Shown here: piece after piece, positions 36,838-46,948 of the stretch
Position numbering within the stretch: the stretch's first letter is position 1
Layout: each line of letters begins with the position of its first letter
Assembly (NCBI RefSeq): GCF_963677575.1
Contig: NZ_OY782038.1
Location: 3,723,501-3,787,500 of the forward strand
Direction of reading: 5' to 3'
Length of the DNA: 64,000 bases
Source of the DNA: an uncultured Draconibacterium sp.
GTDB taxonomy: Bacteria > Bacteroidota > Bacteroidia > Bacteroidales > Prolixibacteraceae
Notes under the pieces: model-generated
Databases searched by the model: none
The model's input: the letters and a program-made list of their open reading frames with translations, nothing else
What the model was told of the DNA's origin: nothing
Position numbers and translations under genes: made by a program

Positions 36838-36845
36838 TAAATTTG
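36838..36845 (+). promoter_or_regulatory. Candidate promoter -7 box for the M23-dxr-rseP unit
   Basis: taaatttg fits TAnnTTTG and lies 23 bp before the GTG start of the M23 gene. Confidence 0.5.
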
Positions 36846-36867
36846 TAGCCTTAAAATTTTTTGGGCA

Positions 36868-37716
36868 GTGGAAGAGAAGAAGTTTTTTGATAAACTAAAA
36901 AATCAATACCGGTTAATTATTTACAACGATACCACGTTTCAGTCGGTGTGGAGCATGAAGCTTTCGCGGCTGAAGGTTTTCACTGTAACCAGTTTAACAT
37001 CGGCAATTTTGGTAATACTGGTAATTTTGCTGATTGCAACAACCGGGTTGCGCGAATATATTCCGGGTTACCCAAAAGCGGAGTACCGGCAAATGTTGGT
37101 GCGCAATGCTTTGGTAGTCGATTCGCTGGAGCAGGAGCTCGCAAAACGCGATCAGTTTTTTAAAGGTATTCAGGCTATTATGTCGGGCGAAGTGCCTGAA
37201 GATGATCAAATGGACGCAGCCGATATTGAGAAGGACGAGGTAGAATTTAAAGAGTACAATCACGATTCTGTTTTTCAGGATAAATTATTAGCTGAACAGT
37301 TAAGTCTGTCAATCCGAAATGATAACGCTGATGCTACGCAGCTTAGCCAGGTACATTTTTTTGTGCCGGTAAAAGGTGTAATCTCCGAGCATTTCAAAAA
37401 TACGCCTGATCATTTTGGTGTCGATTTGGTGAGTGAGCCCAACGCCCGTATCTCGTCGGTGTTAGACGGAACAGTTATTTTTGCCGGCTGGACACTCGAA
37501 ACTGGCTATGTTGCTTACATTCAGCATGAGGCAAATTTAGTTTCGGTGTACAAACACAACGCCGAATTATTGAAGAAAACCGGACAGACAGTAAAAGCCG
37601 GCGAGGCGATTGCCATTATCGGAAACACAGGAGAATTATCAAGTGGGCCGCACCTGCATTTTGAGTTGTGGCACGATGGAAGCGCACTTGATCCGGAACA
37701 GTACATTGACTTTTAA
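36868..37716 (+). CDS. M23 family metallopeptidase, membrane-anchored
   Basis: The protein has 282 residues and starts with GTG. A cytoplasmic segment is followed by a transmembrane helix (about 38-59), a periplasmic spacer and a LytM-type M23 domain (about 165-280). The zinc ligands are present: H182 and D186 (HFGVD) and H264 in PHLHFELW, with H262. It should cleave peptidoglycan cross-bridges or act in cell division. The dxr start lies 1 bp after its stop, suggesting an operon with dxr and rseP. Confidence 0.92.
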   Translation: MEEKKFFDKLKNQYRLIIYNDTTFQSVWSMKLSRLKVFTVTSLTSAILVILVILLIATTGLREYIPGYPKAEYRQMLVRNALVVDSLEQELAKRDQFFKGIQAIMSGEVPEDDQMDAADIEKDEVEFKEYNHDSVFQDKLLAEQLSLSIRNDNADATQLSQVHFFVPVKGVISEHFKNTPDHFGVDLVSEPNARISSVLDGTVIFAGWTLETGYVAYIQHEANLVSVYKHNAELLKKTGQTVKAGEAIAIIGNTGELSSGPHLHFELWHDGSALDPEQYIDF

Positions 37717-37717
37717 G

Positions 37718-38878
37718 ATGAAGAAAAGAATAGCAATTCTTGGATCAACAGGATCCATAGGAAACCAGGCACTTGAGGTAATTGAGCAAAATTCCGAATT
37801 GTTTGAAGTTGAGGTTTTAACAGCAAATAACAGCGTGGAACTGCTTATTCAGCAGGCAAAAAAATTTCAGCCCAATGTGGTGGTTATCGCCAACAAAGAA
37901 AAATACCAACTGGTTAGCGGTGCACTTGAAGATGAAGATATAAAAGTATATGCCGGCGAAGAGGCATTAAACCAAGTGGTGGAAATGGATACCGTAGATT
38001 TGGTATTGACAGCCATGGTGGGGTATTCAGGATTGATACCAACCTACAATGCCGTAAAAGCGGGAAAATCAATTGCGTTAGCTAATAAAGAAACGCTGGT
38101 TGTTGCCGGTGAGATTATAACAAAAGCAGCACGCGAAAAGCAGGTTGATCTGCTGCCCGTTGATTCGGAGCACTCGGCCATTTTCCAGTGTTTGGTTGGC
38201 GAGTTTATGAATCCGATTGAAAAGATTTACCTCACATGTTCCGGTGGCCCGTTTCGCGTGAAAACGCTGGAAGACCTTCAGCATGTTACTGTTGACGATG
38301 CTTTGGCGCACCCCAATTGGGATATGGGAGCCAAAATCACCATCGATTCGGCAACGCTAATGAATAAAGGATTCGAGGTAATTGAGGCACACTGGCTTTT
38401 TGGTTTGCCAGCTTCAAAAATCGATGTTATCGTTCATCCCGAGTCAATTGTCCATTCCATCGTTCAGTTTGAAGATGGTTCAATGAAAGCACAAATGGGA
38501 TTGCCCGATATGAAGTTGCCCATACAATATGCCATGGGATTTCCGAACCGAATTGCAAATAACTTCCCGCGGTTCAACTTTTTAGATTACCCGAGTTTGC
38601 ATTTTGAGCAGCCAAATACAGAAATTTTTCGTAACCTTGCACTCTCTTTTGCGGCAATGGAAAAAGGCGGAAATATGCCCTGTATTTTAAATGCTGCAAA
38701 CGAGATAGTTGTTGAGGCATTTTTAAAGCGAAAGATTAAGTTTTTGCAAATGCCCGAAATAATAGAACAAGCCATGAACAAGGTTGATTTTGTAAATCAA
38801 CCAACACTCAATGATTTAATTGAGACCAACAATGAAACAAGAACAGTGGCACAGTTGTTAACAGAAAACAAAATTTAG
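37718..38878 (+). CDS. dxr: 1-deoxy-D-xylulose-5-phosphate reductoisomerase
   Basis: This enzyme makes MEP in the non-mevalonate isoprenoid pathway. The ATG at 37718 gives the NADPH-binding start MKKRIAILGSTGSIGNQAL; a longer frame from 37610 lies inside the M23 gene and is rejected. The 386-residue product has LPVDSEHSAIFQ and VHPESIVHSIVQF. It is followed by rseP after 9 bp, the usual dxr-rseP pairing. Confidence 0.97.
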   Translation: MKKRIAILGSTGSIGNQALEVIEQNSELFEVEVLTANNSVELLIQQAKKFQPNVVVIANKEKYQLVSGALEDEDIKVYAGEEALNQVVEMDTVDLVLTAMVGYSGLIPTYNAVKAGKSIALANKETLVVAGEIITKAAREKQVDLLPVDSEHSAIFQCLVGEFMNPIEKIYLTCSGGPFRVKTLEDLQHVTVDDALAHPNWDMGAKITIDSATLMNKGFEVIEAHWLFGLPASKIDVIVHPESIVHSIVQFEDGSMKAQMGLPDMKLPIQYAMGFPNRIANNFPRFNFLDYPSLHFEQPNTEIFRNLALSFAAMEKGGNMPCILNAANEIVVEAFLKRKIKFLQMPEIIEQAMNKVDFVNQPTLNDLIETNNETRTVAQLLTENKI

Positions 38879-38887
38879 AAGAATTTA

Positions 38888-40225
38888 ATGGAGTCGATAT
38901 TAATTAAAACAGCGCAGTTACTCTTAAGTCTATCAATACTAGTGGTTTTGCACGAAGCCGGGCACTTTATGTTTGCCCGTTTGTTTAAAACCCGGGTAGA
39001 AAAATTTTACCTCTTTTTTAATCCGTGGTTCTCGCTTTTTAAAATGAAAAAAGGTGAAACCGAATACGGAATCGGGTGGTTGCCTCTTGGTGGCTATGTG
39101 AAAATTTCGGGAATGATCGATGAATCGATGGACAAAGAAGCCATGAAACTTCCGCCTCAACCCTGGGAATTTCGCGCAAAACCGGCCTGGCAACGTTTGT
39201 TGATTATGGTTGGTGGCGTTTTAATGAATTTCATTTTTGCCATGGTAATTTACATTGGTGTGCTTTATGCATGGGGCGAACAATACCTGCCAACCGAGAA
39301 TGTAAAATATGGTGTTGTAGTTAACGAAACCGGCGAGCAATTGGGATTTAAAACCGGCGATAAAATTCTTACCGTCGATAATCAATACATCGAACAATTC
39401 AGCAAAATTATACCAACTATTGTTTTAGATGGTGCAAAAACCGTTCAGGTTGAGCGCGACGGACAAAAGATTGATGTGCAGATTACGGGAGAAGATTTGG
39501 CTTTATTACTAAAAAGTAAAGGTATTTGGGAAGAACGTATTCCTTACGATATTCAGATCGGGCATTTGGCAAAAGACCTTCCTGCACAAGTAGCAGGCCT
39601 CGAAGTAGGCGATGTATTAGGAAATGTTGATGGTAAATCGTTTGATTATTACGACCAGTTTACCAATTATTTAGAATCAAAAGAAAATCAGGAAATTTCG
39701 ATCGATATTACCCGCGATGGTCAGGAAATGACAAAAACACTGACGATTAATGAAGATGGTAAAATGGGTTTTAATGCTGCACTTAATAATCCTGATATTT
39801 TTGAGTTTAAAACCATTAAATACGGATTCTTAGAATCCATTCCTGCAGGTATCGATCGGGGTGTTCAAACTACCGGAAATTACCTGAAACAGTTTAAGTT
39901 GTTCTTCAAAAAAGAAACAAAAGCATACGAATCGCTGGGTGGATTTGCAACCATCGGAAATATTTTTTCTTCTTCATGGGATTGGGCGCATTTCTGGAAT
40001 ATGACAGCATTCATTTCTATTATCTTGGCCATTATGAACCTCTTGCCAATTCCTGCATTGGATGGCGGGCACGTAATGTTTTTATTTGGCGAAATGATTA
40101 CCGGACGCAAGCCCGGAGAAAAATTCCTTGAGTATGCTCAAATTGCCGGAATGGTATTACTTTTGGCTTTGGTACTTTATGCTAATGCCAACGATATAAT
40201 TAAAATGATTAACGGCACATTTTAA
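38888..40225 (+). CDS. rseP: RIP metalloprotease (site-2 protease)
   Basis: The 445-residue intramembrane protease has the zinc motif HEAGH (H22, E23, H26), a PDZ region (about 135-310), and the C-terminal LPIPALDGGH motif supplying the third ligand. It cleaves transmembrane segments of anti-sigma factors and signal peptides. The ECF/anti-sigma unit at 29475-30675 is a conceivable substrate pair, but this is only inference. Confidence 0.95.
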   Translation: MESILIKTAQLLLSLSILVVLHEAGHFMFARLFKTRVEKFYLFFNPWFSLFKMKKGETEYGIGWLPLGGYVKISGMIDESMDKEAMKLPPQPWEFRAKPAWQRLLIMVGGVLMNFIFAMVIYIGVLYAWGEQYLPTENVKYGVVVNETGEQLGFKTGDKILTVDNQYIEQFSKIIPTIVLDGAKTVQVERDGQKIDVQITGEDLALLLKSKGIWEERIPYDIQIGHLAKDLPAQVAGLEVGDVLGNVDGKSFDYYDQFTNYLESKENQEISIDITRDGQEMTKTLTINEDGKMGFNAALNNPDIFEFKTIKYGFLESIPAGIDRGVQTTGNYLKQFKLFFKKETKAYESLGGFATIGNIFSSSWDWAHFWNMTAFISIILAIMNLLPIPALDGGHVMFLFGEMITGRKPGEKFLEYAQIAGMVLLLALVLYANANDIIKMINGTF

Positions 40226-40236
40226 TGAAAAAAAAC

Positions 40237-40244
40237 TATTTTTG
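40237..40244 (+). promoter_or_regulatory. Candidate tatA promoter -7 box
   Basis: tatttttg fits TAnnTTTG. Its implied start site near 40251 lies after an in-frame GTG at 40247, which supports the downstream ATG at 40271 as the true tatA start. Confidence 0.55.
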
Positions 40245-40270
40245 TCGTGGAACCAATTAACTTATTAGAT

Positions 40271-40471
40271 ATGAATTTATTTGTAGTAGCAGGATTTATC
40301 GGACCTCAGGAAATAATAATCATCTTAATAATTGTTTTACTTCTGTTTGGTGGTCGTAAAATTCCGGAATTGATGAAAGGGCTTGGAAAAGGGATGAAGG
40401 AATTTAAAGAAGCCACAAAAGAGGACGAGGCTGAGGATAAAAAACCGGACAGCGAAAAAATTGAAAAGTAA
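40271..40471 (+). CDS. tatA: Sec-independent translocase TatA/E family protein
   Basis: The 66-residue protein has one N-terminal transmembrane helix with the hinge FGGRKIPELMKGLGKG, an amphipathic helix and an acidic/lysine tail. It forms the Tat pore for folded proteins. The start at 40271 (MNLFVVAGFIG) follows the promoter box. No tatC was seen in the window. Confidence 0.9.
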   Translation: MNLFVVAGFIGPQEIIIILIIVLLLFGGRKIPELMKGLGKGMKEFKEATKEDEAEDKKPDSEKIEK

Positions 40472-40493
40472 TTAATATCGAAATAGATATTAC

Positions 40494-40529
40494 AAATCCC
40501 GTTCTGTGTTACAGTTACGGGATTTTTTG
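40494..40529 (+). terminator. Terminator after tatA
   Basis: aaatcccgt pairs with acgggattt, followed by four more T residues. Confidence 0.88.
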
Positions 40530-40626
40530 TCTTTCAGCGGACTGCCTATCAATACGTCATGTTGCAGATTAACAGTATGGTAAGGTTTTTGTTAGCTATG
40601 TTAGAAATCCAAAAAAAAACAGATTT

Positions 40627-41670
40627 ATGAAACGTATTAACCACCTTGTTTTTCTAATGCTCGTTGCTGCAATTTTCGCGGGCTGTGATTCCGATTCTAC
40701 TGTTATGTACAAAAATATTACCGGGAAAGCCGGTGAATTGGTTGTTGTAATTTCAAAAGATTCGTGGGATGGTAAGCCCGGAGAAGTTGTTCGCGAAGCA
40801 CTGGCGCAGCCGCATGCTGGATTGCCGCAGGAAGAGCCGCTTTTCGATTTGATTAACGTTCCACACGAAGCCTTTAAGGATATTTTCAGATCGACCCGAA
40901 ACATTGTGCAAACTACTATTTCTCCGAATGTTGATGAGAGCGGAATCAAATTCACCGACGATGTGTGGGCTTATCCACAGGCTACCATACAAATTCGTGC
41001 TAAAAATGCCGACGAGTTTGTAAAGATCTTCAATGAAAATAAGGACAGAATACTATCATATTTTGTGCAGGCTGAGAAGGAGCGTATAACAATGAATTAT
41101 AAAAAGACCTACGAAAAGGCTGTTTTTAATACACTGAATACCGAGTTTGATGCAACCATGAAAGTGCCTCCAGGCTTCCGGATCATGGAGAATAAAAAGG
41201 ATTTTCTGTGGGTACAGTTCGATTCGCCTGAAATTACCCAGGGAATTGTTATTTATTCGTATCCGTATGTATCCGATAGTGCTTTTACAATTGGTTACCA
41301 GTTGCCTATACGCGATAGTTTACTTAAAAAATACGTTCCCGGACCAACCGACGGAAGTTATATGTCGACAGAAAAACGCATCGACCAGATTAATAATGTA
41401 ATTAAGCACAACGGAAATTATGCATCAGAAATGCGTGGTTTATGGCGTGTTGAGAATGATTTTATGGGCGGACCTTACGTTGCGCTATCAGAGTTGGATG
41501 CTTCAAATCAGCGCGTAATTAACGCTTTCGGTTTTGTGTATGCTCCGAGTAAAGATAAACGTAACTTGTTGCGCCAGGTGGAAGCGATGATCTATTCGTT
41601 AAAATTCAACAACCAGGCTGATAACGATAAACTAAATCAGCAGGACATTGAAATTCAGGTGGAAGGTTAG
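40627..41670 (+). CDS. DUF4837 family lipoprotein
   Basis: The 347-residue protein has a lipoprotein signal (IFAGCDSDS, Cys20) and matches the DUF4837 family found in Bacteroidota (SKDSWDGKPGEVVREAL, VPPGFRIMENKKDFLW). Function is unknown. It is monocistronic and convergent with metF across a bidirectional terminator. Confidence 0.85.
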   Translation: MKRINHLVFLMLVAAIFAGCDSDSTVMYKNITGKAGELVVVISKDSWDGKPGEVVREALAQPHAGLPQEEPLFDLINVPHEAFKDIFRSTRNIVQTTISPNVDESGIKFTDDVWAYPQATIQIRAKNADEFVKIFNENKDRILSYFVQAEKERITMNYKKTYEKAVFNTLNTEFDATMKVPPGFRIMENKKDFLWVQFDSPEITQGIVIYSYPYVSDSAFTIGYQLPIRDSLLKKYVPGPTDGSYMSTEKRIDQINNVIKHNGNYASEMRGLWRVENDFMGGPYVALSELDASNQRVINAFGFVYAPSKDKRNLLRQVEAMIYSLKFNNQADNDKLNQQDIEIQVEG

Positions 41671-41690
41671 TCGAAAATAATGTAGACGAT

Positions 41691-41734
41691 AAAAAAAGCA
41701 GGCTGGAAATTGATTCTTCCAGCCTGCTTTTTTT
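41691..41734. terminator. Bidirectional terminator between DUF4837 gene and metF
   Basis: aaaaagcaggctggaa pairs with ttccagcctgctttttt around attgattc. A and T runs on either side allow termination on both strands. Confidence 0.95.
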
Positions 41735-41755
41735 ATGATTTTATCTGCGTTCTGT

Positions 41756-42709
41756 TTAAAAAGCAGCCTTTACAATTTCACTAACATTATCAGAAATACC
41801 GTAAGTATAAATGTGTAGCGATGGAACGTTGTGTGCAACCAAATCTTTCGATTGGAAAATGGCCCACTCGGTTCCGACACGTCGGGCGTCGTCGTTGTTT
41901 TTACACTTTGTCAGCTCTTTTGACAACTCCTGCGGCAAATCGATGCTAAAGATTTTTGGAAGCACCGTTAGCTGGTTTTTCAGGTTGATAGGTTTAATCC
42001 CCGGAATAATCGGCACTGTAATTCCCATCGCACGGCATTTGTCCACAAAATCGTAATACACCTGGTTATCGAAAAACATCTGGGTTACGATGTAATCGGC
42101 ACCTTCATCAACTTTTTGTTTCAGGTAAGCCATGTCTTGCTCCATGTTTGGCGATTCAAAATGTTTCTCCGGATAACCGGCAACACCAATACAAAAATCA
42201 AGTGGCTTATTATTTTTCAGATCTTCGTCCATGTATTTACCTTTTCCAAGATCTTTAATTTGTTTTACCAACTCGTTGGCATTTGAGTGGCCATTTTTTG
42301 TTGGTTTAAAAACATGCTGGCCTTTTAAACCGTCGCCGCGCAATGCCAGAACATTGTTAATTCCTAAAAAATTCAGGTCAATCAAAACATGCTCAGTTTC
42401 GCTTTTGGTAAAACCTCCACATAAAATATGTGGAACTACCGGAATGCCGTATTTGTGCTGAATATCGGCAGCAATAGCAACTGTACCCGGACGTTTTCGA
42501 ACGGTTTGTTTTACTATCGAACCATCGGCGAGTTCTTTAAATTCAATCTCGTCTCGGTGAGTAGTAATATTAATGTATTTCGGATCGAACTCGGTTAAGC
42601 TTTCAATCGTTTTATGCAGGCGCGAAACATCGTTGCCTTTTAATGGTGGCAGCAATTCAAAAGAAAATACAGTTTTCTTTGCCTGATTTATGGTGTCTAT
42701 AACTTTCAT
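41756..42709 (-). CDS. metF: Methylenetetrahydrofolate reductase
   Basis: MetF reduces 5,10-methylene-THF to 5-methyl-THF, the methyl donor for MetH. The 317-residue barrel protein has FSFELLPPLKG, NITTHRDE, VPHILCGGF and VTQMFFDNQVY. It follows metH by 100 bp on the same strand and completes the last two methionine steps of the riboswitch-headed region. Confidence 0.96.
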   Translation of the reverse strand: MKVIDTINQAKKTVFSFELLPPLKGNDVSRLHKTIESLTEFDPKYINITTHRDEIEFKELADGSIVKQTVRKRPGTVAIAADIQHKYGIPVVPHILCGGFTKSETEHVLIDLNFLGINNVLALRGDGLKGQHVFKPTKNGHSNANELVKQIKDLGKGKYMDEDLKNNKPLDFCIGVAGYPEKHFESPNMEQDMAYLKQKVDEGADYIVTQMFFDNQVYYDFVDKCRAMGITVPIIPGIKPINLKNQLTVLPKIFSIDLPQELSKELTKCKNNDDARRVGTEWAIFQSKDLVAHNVPSLHIYTYGISDNVSEIVKAAF

Positions 42710-42809
42710 TCTATAGTCTGTTTTGCGTATACAAATTTAACAATTTCGTACCTCATCGTCTGAATAAACTGAAAAATAAATGACAGTTTTTTAAGATGAA
42801 TTCAACTGT

Positions 42810-45800
42810 TTACTTGTAATTTAAATTTGTTGGTAAGAACTTCTCGACAAATTCTACCGATTCGTTTTTACGTTTCGCATAATCTTCAACCTGTTCTTTG
42901 CTTACTTTTTCCAGACTAAAATAGCGCGACTCAGGATGCACGAAATACTGTCCTGACACCGATGCATTCGGATACATAGCAAAGTGCTCTGTCAGCGAAA
43001 TTCCAATTTCCTCAGCGTCGATAAGTTTGAACAGATTCTCTTTTTCAGCGTGTTCCGGACAAGCCGGGTAGCCCAATGCCGGACGAATTCCCTGGTAATT
43101 TATTTTCAGAATATCGTCGAGCGACAGATTCTCATCAGGTGCATAGCCCCAGTAATTCTTACGAATTTCAAGGTGAAGTAGTTCTGCAAAAGCCTCACTT
43201 AAACGATCGGCCAATGCTTCCACCATAATGGCTTTATAATCGTTGTGTTCTTCGCGGAACTGCTTGGTCCATTTTTCAATACCAATTCCGGCAGTAGTGG
43301 CAAAACCTCCGCAATAATCAACCTTCCCCGACTCTTTTGGCGCTACAAAATCAGACAGACAGAAATTTGCTACGCCCTCTTTTTTCTTTTCCTGTTGACG
43401 TAGGTGATAGAAACGTCCGATCTCTTTTTTGCACGATTCATCTTCGTAAAGAACAACGTCGTCACCATCCGATTGCGCCGGCCAGATTCCGAATGCCGCA
43501 TTAGCCTGCAGCATTTTTTTCTCTATAATTTCATCCAGGAATTCATTTCCTTCTTTGAACAGTTTCTTGGCTTCCTCGCCTTGTTTTTCATCGGCCAGAA
43601 TTTGCGGATAGTGCCCTTTTAATCCCCAGGTGATGAAGAAGAATGTCCAGTCGATGTATTTCCTTAATTCTTCGAGCGGAAAGTCGATCAGATGTTTTAC
43701 TCCCGTAAAATTCGGTTTATAAATTGGTGTGTTGTTCCAGTCGATCGGGAATTTATTCTCACGTGCTTTTTCCAGCGTAATGTATTCTTTCGCTTTTCGT
43801 TTTCCCTGGAATTTGCGGATCTGAGCGTATTCTGCATCAAGATCGGTTGTGAATTTTTCGTTCTTAGAAATCAGGTGAGAAACCACATTTACGGCTAGCG
43901 AAGCATCTTTTACATGAACTACCGGCGCCGAATATTCTGGTGCAATTTTAACCGCCGTATGAATTTTTGAAGTGGTTGCACCGCCGATCATCACCGGGAT
44001 ATTCATTTTGCGGCGTTCCATTTCTTTGGCAATCTCCACCATAATTTCCAACGACGGTGTGATCAGTCCGCTCAATCCGATTACGTCCACTTCGTTTTTA
44101 ATGGCTTCATCCAAAATCTTTTCGGTTGGAACCATAACACCCAAATCGATGATCTCGTAATTGTTACATCCCAACACCACACCAACAATGTTTTTACCAA
44201 TGTCGTGTACATCACCTTTTACCGTGGCCATCAGTACTTTTTTCTGCGAAGTGCTGTTTTTAAATTTCGCTTTGTCCGCTTCAATATATGGCAACAAATA
44301 AGCCACCGCTTTTTTCATCACACGTGCCGACTTAATTACTTGTGGCAGGAACATCTTTCCTGAACCAAATAACTCGCCAACCACGTTCATTCCGTCCATT
44401 AACGGACCTTCGATAATATTCAGTGCAGGTGAATATTTTTCAATGGCTTCAGCCATATCTTCGTCAACAAATTCGGGTAATCCTTTTACCAAAGCATGCC
44501 CAATCCGTTCCTCAAGTGGCAACTCGCGCCACAGATCTTTTTTCTCTTCTTTTTTCGACGTTGATTGCAGGTTTTCGGCAAATTCAAGCAGTCTTTCTGT
44601 AGCGTTTGGTCTACGATTTAAAACCAGATCTTCTATTTTTTCAAGAAAGTCTTTTGGAATTTCATCGTAAATCTGCAACATTCCCGGGTTTACAATTCCC
44701 ATGTCGAGACCCGCGTTTATGGCATGAAACAGGAACACCGAGTGCATCGCTTCGCGCACCACATTATTCCCGCGGAAAGCGAAGGAAACGTTACTAACAC
44801 CCGCGCTAACTTTTGCCAGCGGCAGGTTTTCTTTTATCCATTTTACCGATTCGATAAACGAAACGGCGTAATTATTATGCTCTTCAATTCCGGTCCCGAT
44901 AGTTAATACGTTCGGGTCGAAAATTATATCCTGTGCCGGCAATCCAACCTGCTCGGTAAGAATTTTATAAGCGCGGCTGCAAATTTCTTTGCGTCGCTCG
45001 GTATCGTCGGCCTGGCCTTTTTCGTCAAAAGCCATAACGATAACCGCAGCACCGTAACGTTTAATTTTTTGTGCCTGCTCAATAAAAACCGCTTCGCCTT
45101 CTTTTAAGCTGATGGAGTTTACAATGGCTTTTCCCTGCAAACATTTTAACCCGGCCTCAATTACGTTCCACTTCGAGGAGTCGATCATAATTGGCAGCCT
45201 GGCAATATCGGGTTCCGCCATAATCAGGTTAAGGAACGTCACCATTTCTTTCTCGGCATCCAACATGGCATCATCCATGTTTACGTCGATTACCTGTGCA
45301 CCGTTTTCTACCTGATGGCGAGCAATGGTAAGTGCTTCCTCGTATTTTTCTTCGCTGATCAATCGTGCAAATTTACGCGAACCGGCAACGTTACAACGCT
45401 CTCCAATATTTAGGAAATTGGTGTTTTCAGTTATAGTTACTGGCTCCAGTCCACTAAGTTTTGTGTAAGTGGTAGCTTTGGCTCGGTGGTGCGGATTTGA
45501 TTTGGCTGCCATATCTGCAAAAGCCTTAATGTGAGCGGGAGTAGTACCGCAGCAACCACCAATAATATTTACATAGTTATTATCGAGATACTGTTTGATG
45601 TGCCCGGCCATTATTTCGGGCGTTTCGTCGTACTCGCCAAATTGGTTGGGTAATCCCGCATTGGGGTGCGCACTGATATGAAACGGTGCTTTGCCCGCCA
45701 GCTCTTTAATGTATGGCTGAAGATCGGTGGCTCCCAACGAGCAATTAAGCCCAATACTTAACAGGTCAACATGCGAAACCGAGTTCAGGAAAGCTTCCAG

Positions 45801-46478
45801 CGTTTGTCCTGAAAGCGTACGGCCACTGGCATCGGTAATTGTTCCCGAAACCATCAGCGGGATATTTATTCCTTTTGCATCCAATACTTCTTCAATGGCA
45901 AAGATGGCTGCCTTGCTGTTTAGTGTGTCAAAAATTGTTTCAATCAACAACAGATCAACCCCTCCATCGAGCAGTGCTTCCACTTGTTCGTGATAGGCTA
46001 TTTTCACCTCGTCGAATGAGATGGCACGATAACCGGGATCATTCACATCAGGCGAAAGTGATAATGTTTTGTTTGTCGGTCCGATCGATCCTGCAACGTA
46101 ACGTGGTTTATCCGGGTTGGCTTCGGTGTATTTATCGGCCAGTTTTTTAGCAATTTCTGCCGAAGCTTTATTCATTTTATAGACATACTCCTCGGCATTG
46201 TAATCAGCTTGTGAAATGCTGGTTGCATTAAAGGTGTTGGTGCAAATAATATCGGCACCCGCTTCCAGATAAGCTTCATGGATTTCTGAAATTACATTGG
46301 GGCGGGTAAGCGACAGCATGTCGTTGTTTCCTTTCTGATCACTGGGATGATCTTTCAATAATTCGCCCCTGTAATCTTCCTCGTTCAGCTTATATTCCTG
46401 TATGAGAGAACCCATTGCTCCGTCTAATACCAATACCCGGTTTTTGAGTTCTTCGCGTATATCTTTTTTATTAATCAT
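42810..46478 (-). CDS. metH: Cobalamin-dependent methionine synthase
   Basis: MetH transfers a methyl group from methyl-THF to homocysteine through cobalamin. The 1222-residue protein is full length. The homocysteine/zinc domain has C246, C309 and C310 (GLNCSLG, IGGCCGTTP). The pterin-binding domain follows, then the cobalamin cap and Rossmann domains with H758 in GDVHDIGKN. The C-terminal SAM-binding activation domain is present (RPALGYPACPEH). The DUF559 cassette lies directly upstream, so its native leader has been altered; I see no cobalamin riboswitch there. Confidence 0.97.
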   Translation of the reverse strand: MINKKDIREELKNRVLVLDGAMGSLIQEYKLNEEDYRGELLKDHPSDQKGNNDMLSLTRPNVISEIHEAYLEAGADIICTNTFNATSISQADYNAEEYVYKMNKASAEIAKKLADKYTEANPDKPRYVAGSIGPTNKTLSLSPDVNDPGYRAISFDEVKIAYHEQVEALLDGGVDLLLIETIFDTLNSKAAIFAIEEVLDAKGINIPLMVSGTITDASGRTLSGQTLEAFLNSVSHVDLLSIGLNCSLGATDLQPYIKELAGKAPFHISAHPNAGLPNQFGEYDETPEIMAGHIKQYLDNNYVNIIGGCCGTTPAHIKAFADMAAKSNPHHRAKATTYTKLSGLEPVTITENTNFLNIGERCNVAGSRKFARLISEEKYEEALTIARHQVENGAQVIDVNMDDAMLDAEKEMVTFLNLIMAEPDIARLPIMIDSSKWNVIEAGLKCLQGKAIVNSISLKEGEAVFIEQAQKIKRYGAAVIVMAFDEKGQADDTERRKEICSRAYKILTEQVGLPAQDIIFDPNVLTIGTGIEEHNNYAVSFIESVKWIKENLPLAKVSAGVSNVSFAFRGNNVVREAMHSVFLFHAINAGLDMGIVNPGMLQIYDEIPKDFLEKIEDLVLNRRPNATERLLEFAENLQSTSKKEEKKDLWRELPLEERIGHALVKGLPEFVDEDMAEAIEKYSPALNIIEGPLMDGMNVVGELFGSGKMFLPQVIKSARVMKKAVAYLLPYIEADKAKFKNSTSQKKVLMATVKGDVHDIGKNIVGVVLGCNNYEIIDLGVMVPTEKILDEAIKNEVDVIGLSGLITPSLEIMVEIAKEMERRKMNIPVMIGGATTSKIHTAVKIAPEYSAPVVHVKDASLAVNVVSHLISKNEKFTTDLDAEYAQIRKFQGKRKAKEYITLEKARENKFPIDWNNTPIYKPNFTGVKHLIDFPLEELRKYIDWTFFFITWGLKGHYPQILADEKQGEEAKKLFKEGNEFLDEIIEKKMLQANAAFGIWPAQSDGDDVVLYEDESCKKEIGRFYHLRQQEKKKEGVANFCLSDFVAPKESGKVDYCGGFATTAGIGIEKWTKQFREEHNDYKAIMVEALADRLSEAFAELLHLEIRKNYWGYAPDENLSLDDILKINYQGIRPALGYPACPEHAEKENLFKLIDAEEIGISLTEHFAMYPNASVSGQYFVHPESRYFSLEKVSKEQVEDYAKRKNESVEFVEKFLPTNLNYK

Positions 46479-46520
46479 TTTTCCTCACTTTCAATTTCTA
46501 TGTAACCGTTGTTTTGTCTG

Positions 46521-46550
46521 ATCTCCCCTTGAGGGGATTAAGGGGTGATT
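46521..46550. repeat. G/C-rich palindrome at the 3' end of the DUF559 cassette
   Basis: ctccccttgaggggattaag followed by gggtga. The inner palindrome is cccctt/gagggg. Compared with the element at 46949-46976, it is in inverted orientation, so the pair brackets the DUF559 gene. Confidence 0.75.
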
Positions 46551-46928
46551 TTACACTTTTATATCCTCGATGTAAAGTTCCAAAGATATCTTTACATTAT
46601 GAATATTTTTTAGAATTTCCTGATTATGAAATCGTATAATATTATATCCCATTGCTTTTAAATCCTCTTCTCTTTTTTTATCCTTGCTTTTTTGAAAACG
46701 ATGAATTGTTCCGTCCAGTTCTATTATCAACTTCAGGTCTTTACAGAAAAAATCTACAATATAATTTCCTATTGGTCTTTGTCTTAAGAACGAATATCCT
46801 TTAAGTTGCTTTTGTTTTAAAACTTCATCCCACAAAACAACTTCGGCCAGAGTTGAGTTATTACGAAGTTTTCTGGCATAATCTTTTAGATTTTTGTTGT
46901 AATTATTATTTGAAAAATCTTCATACAT
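46551..46928 (-). CDS. DUF559 endonuclease-like protein
   Basis: This 125-residue protein matches DUF559, a small family with the very-short-patch-repair/restriction endonuclease fold. Conserved segments include ARKLRNNSTLAEVVLWDEV, FLRQRPIGNYIVDFFC and the acidic active-site stretch LIIELDGTIH, followed by RFHNQEIL. It likely nicks or cuts DNA. The flanking palindromes suggest its substrate may be those repeats. It is AT-rich compared with metH on one side and the UPF0280 gene on the other, in line with recent acquisition. Confidence 0.85.
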   Translation of the reverse strand: MYEDFSNNNYNKNLKDYARKLRNNSTLAEVVLWDEVLKQKQLKGYSFLRQRPIGNYIVDFFCKDLKLIIELDGTIHRFQKSKDKKREEDLKAMGYNIIRFHNQEILKNIHNVKISLELYIEDIKV

Positions 46929-46948
46929 GGTTGCAAAATTAATATGTT

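Noticed and set aside
46479..46550. Cobalamin riboswitch before metH
   Set aside because: Only 72 bp separate metH from the DUF559 gene and no B12-box-like sequence was seen.
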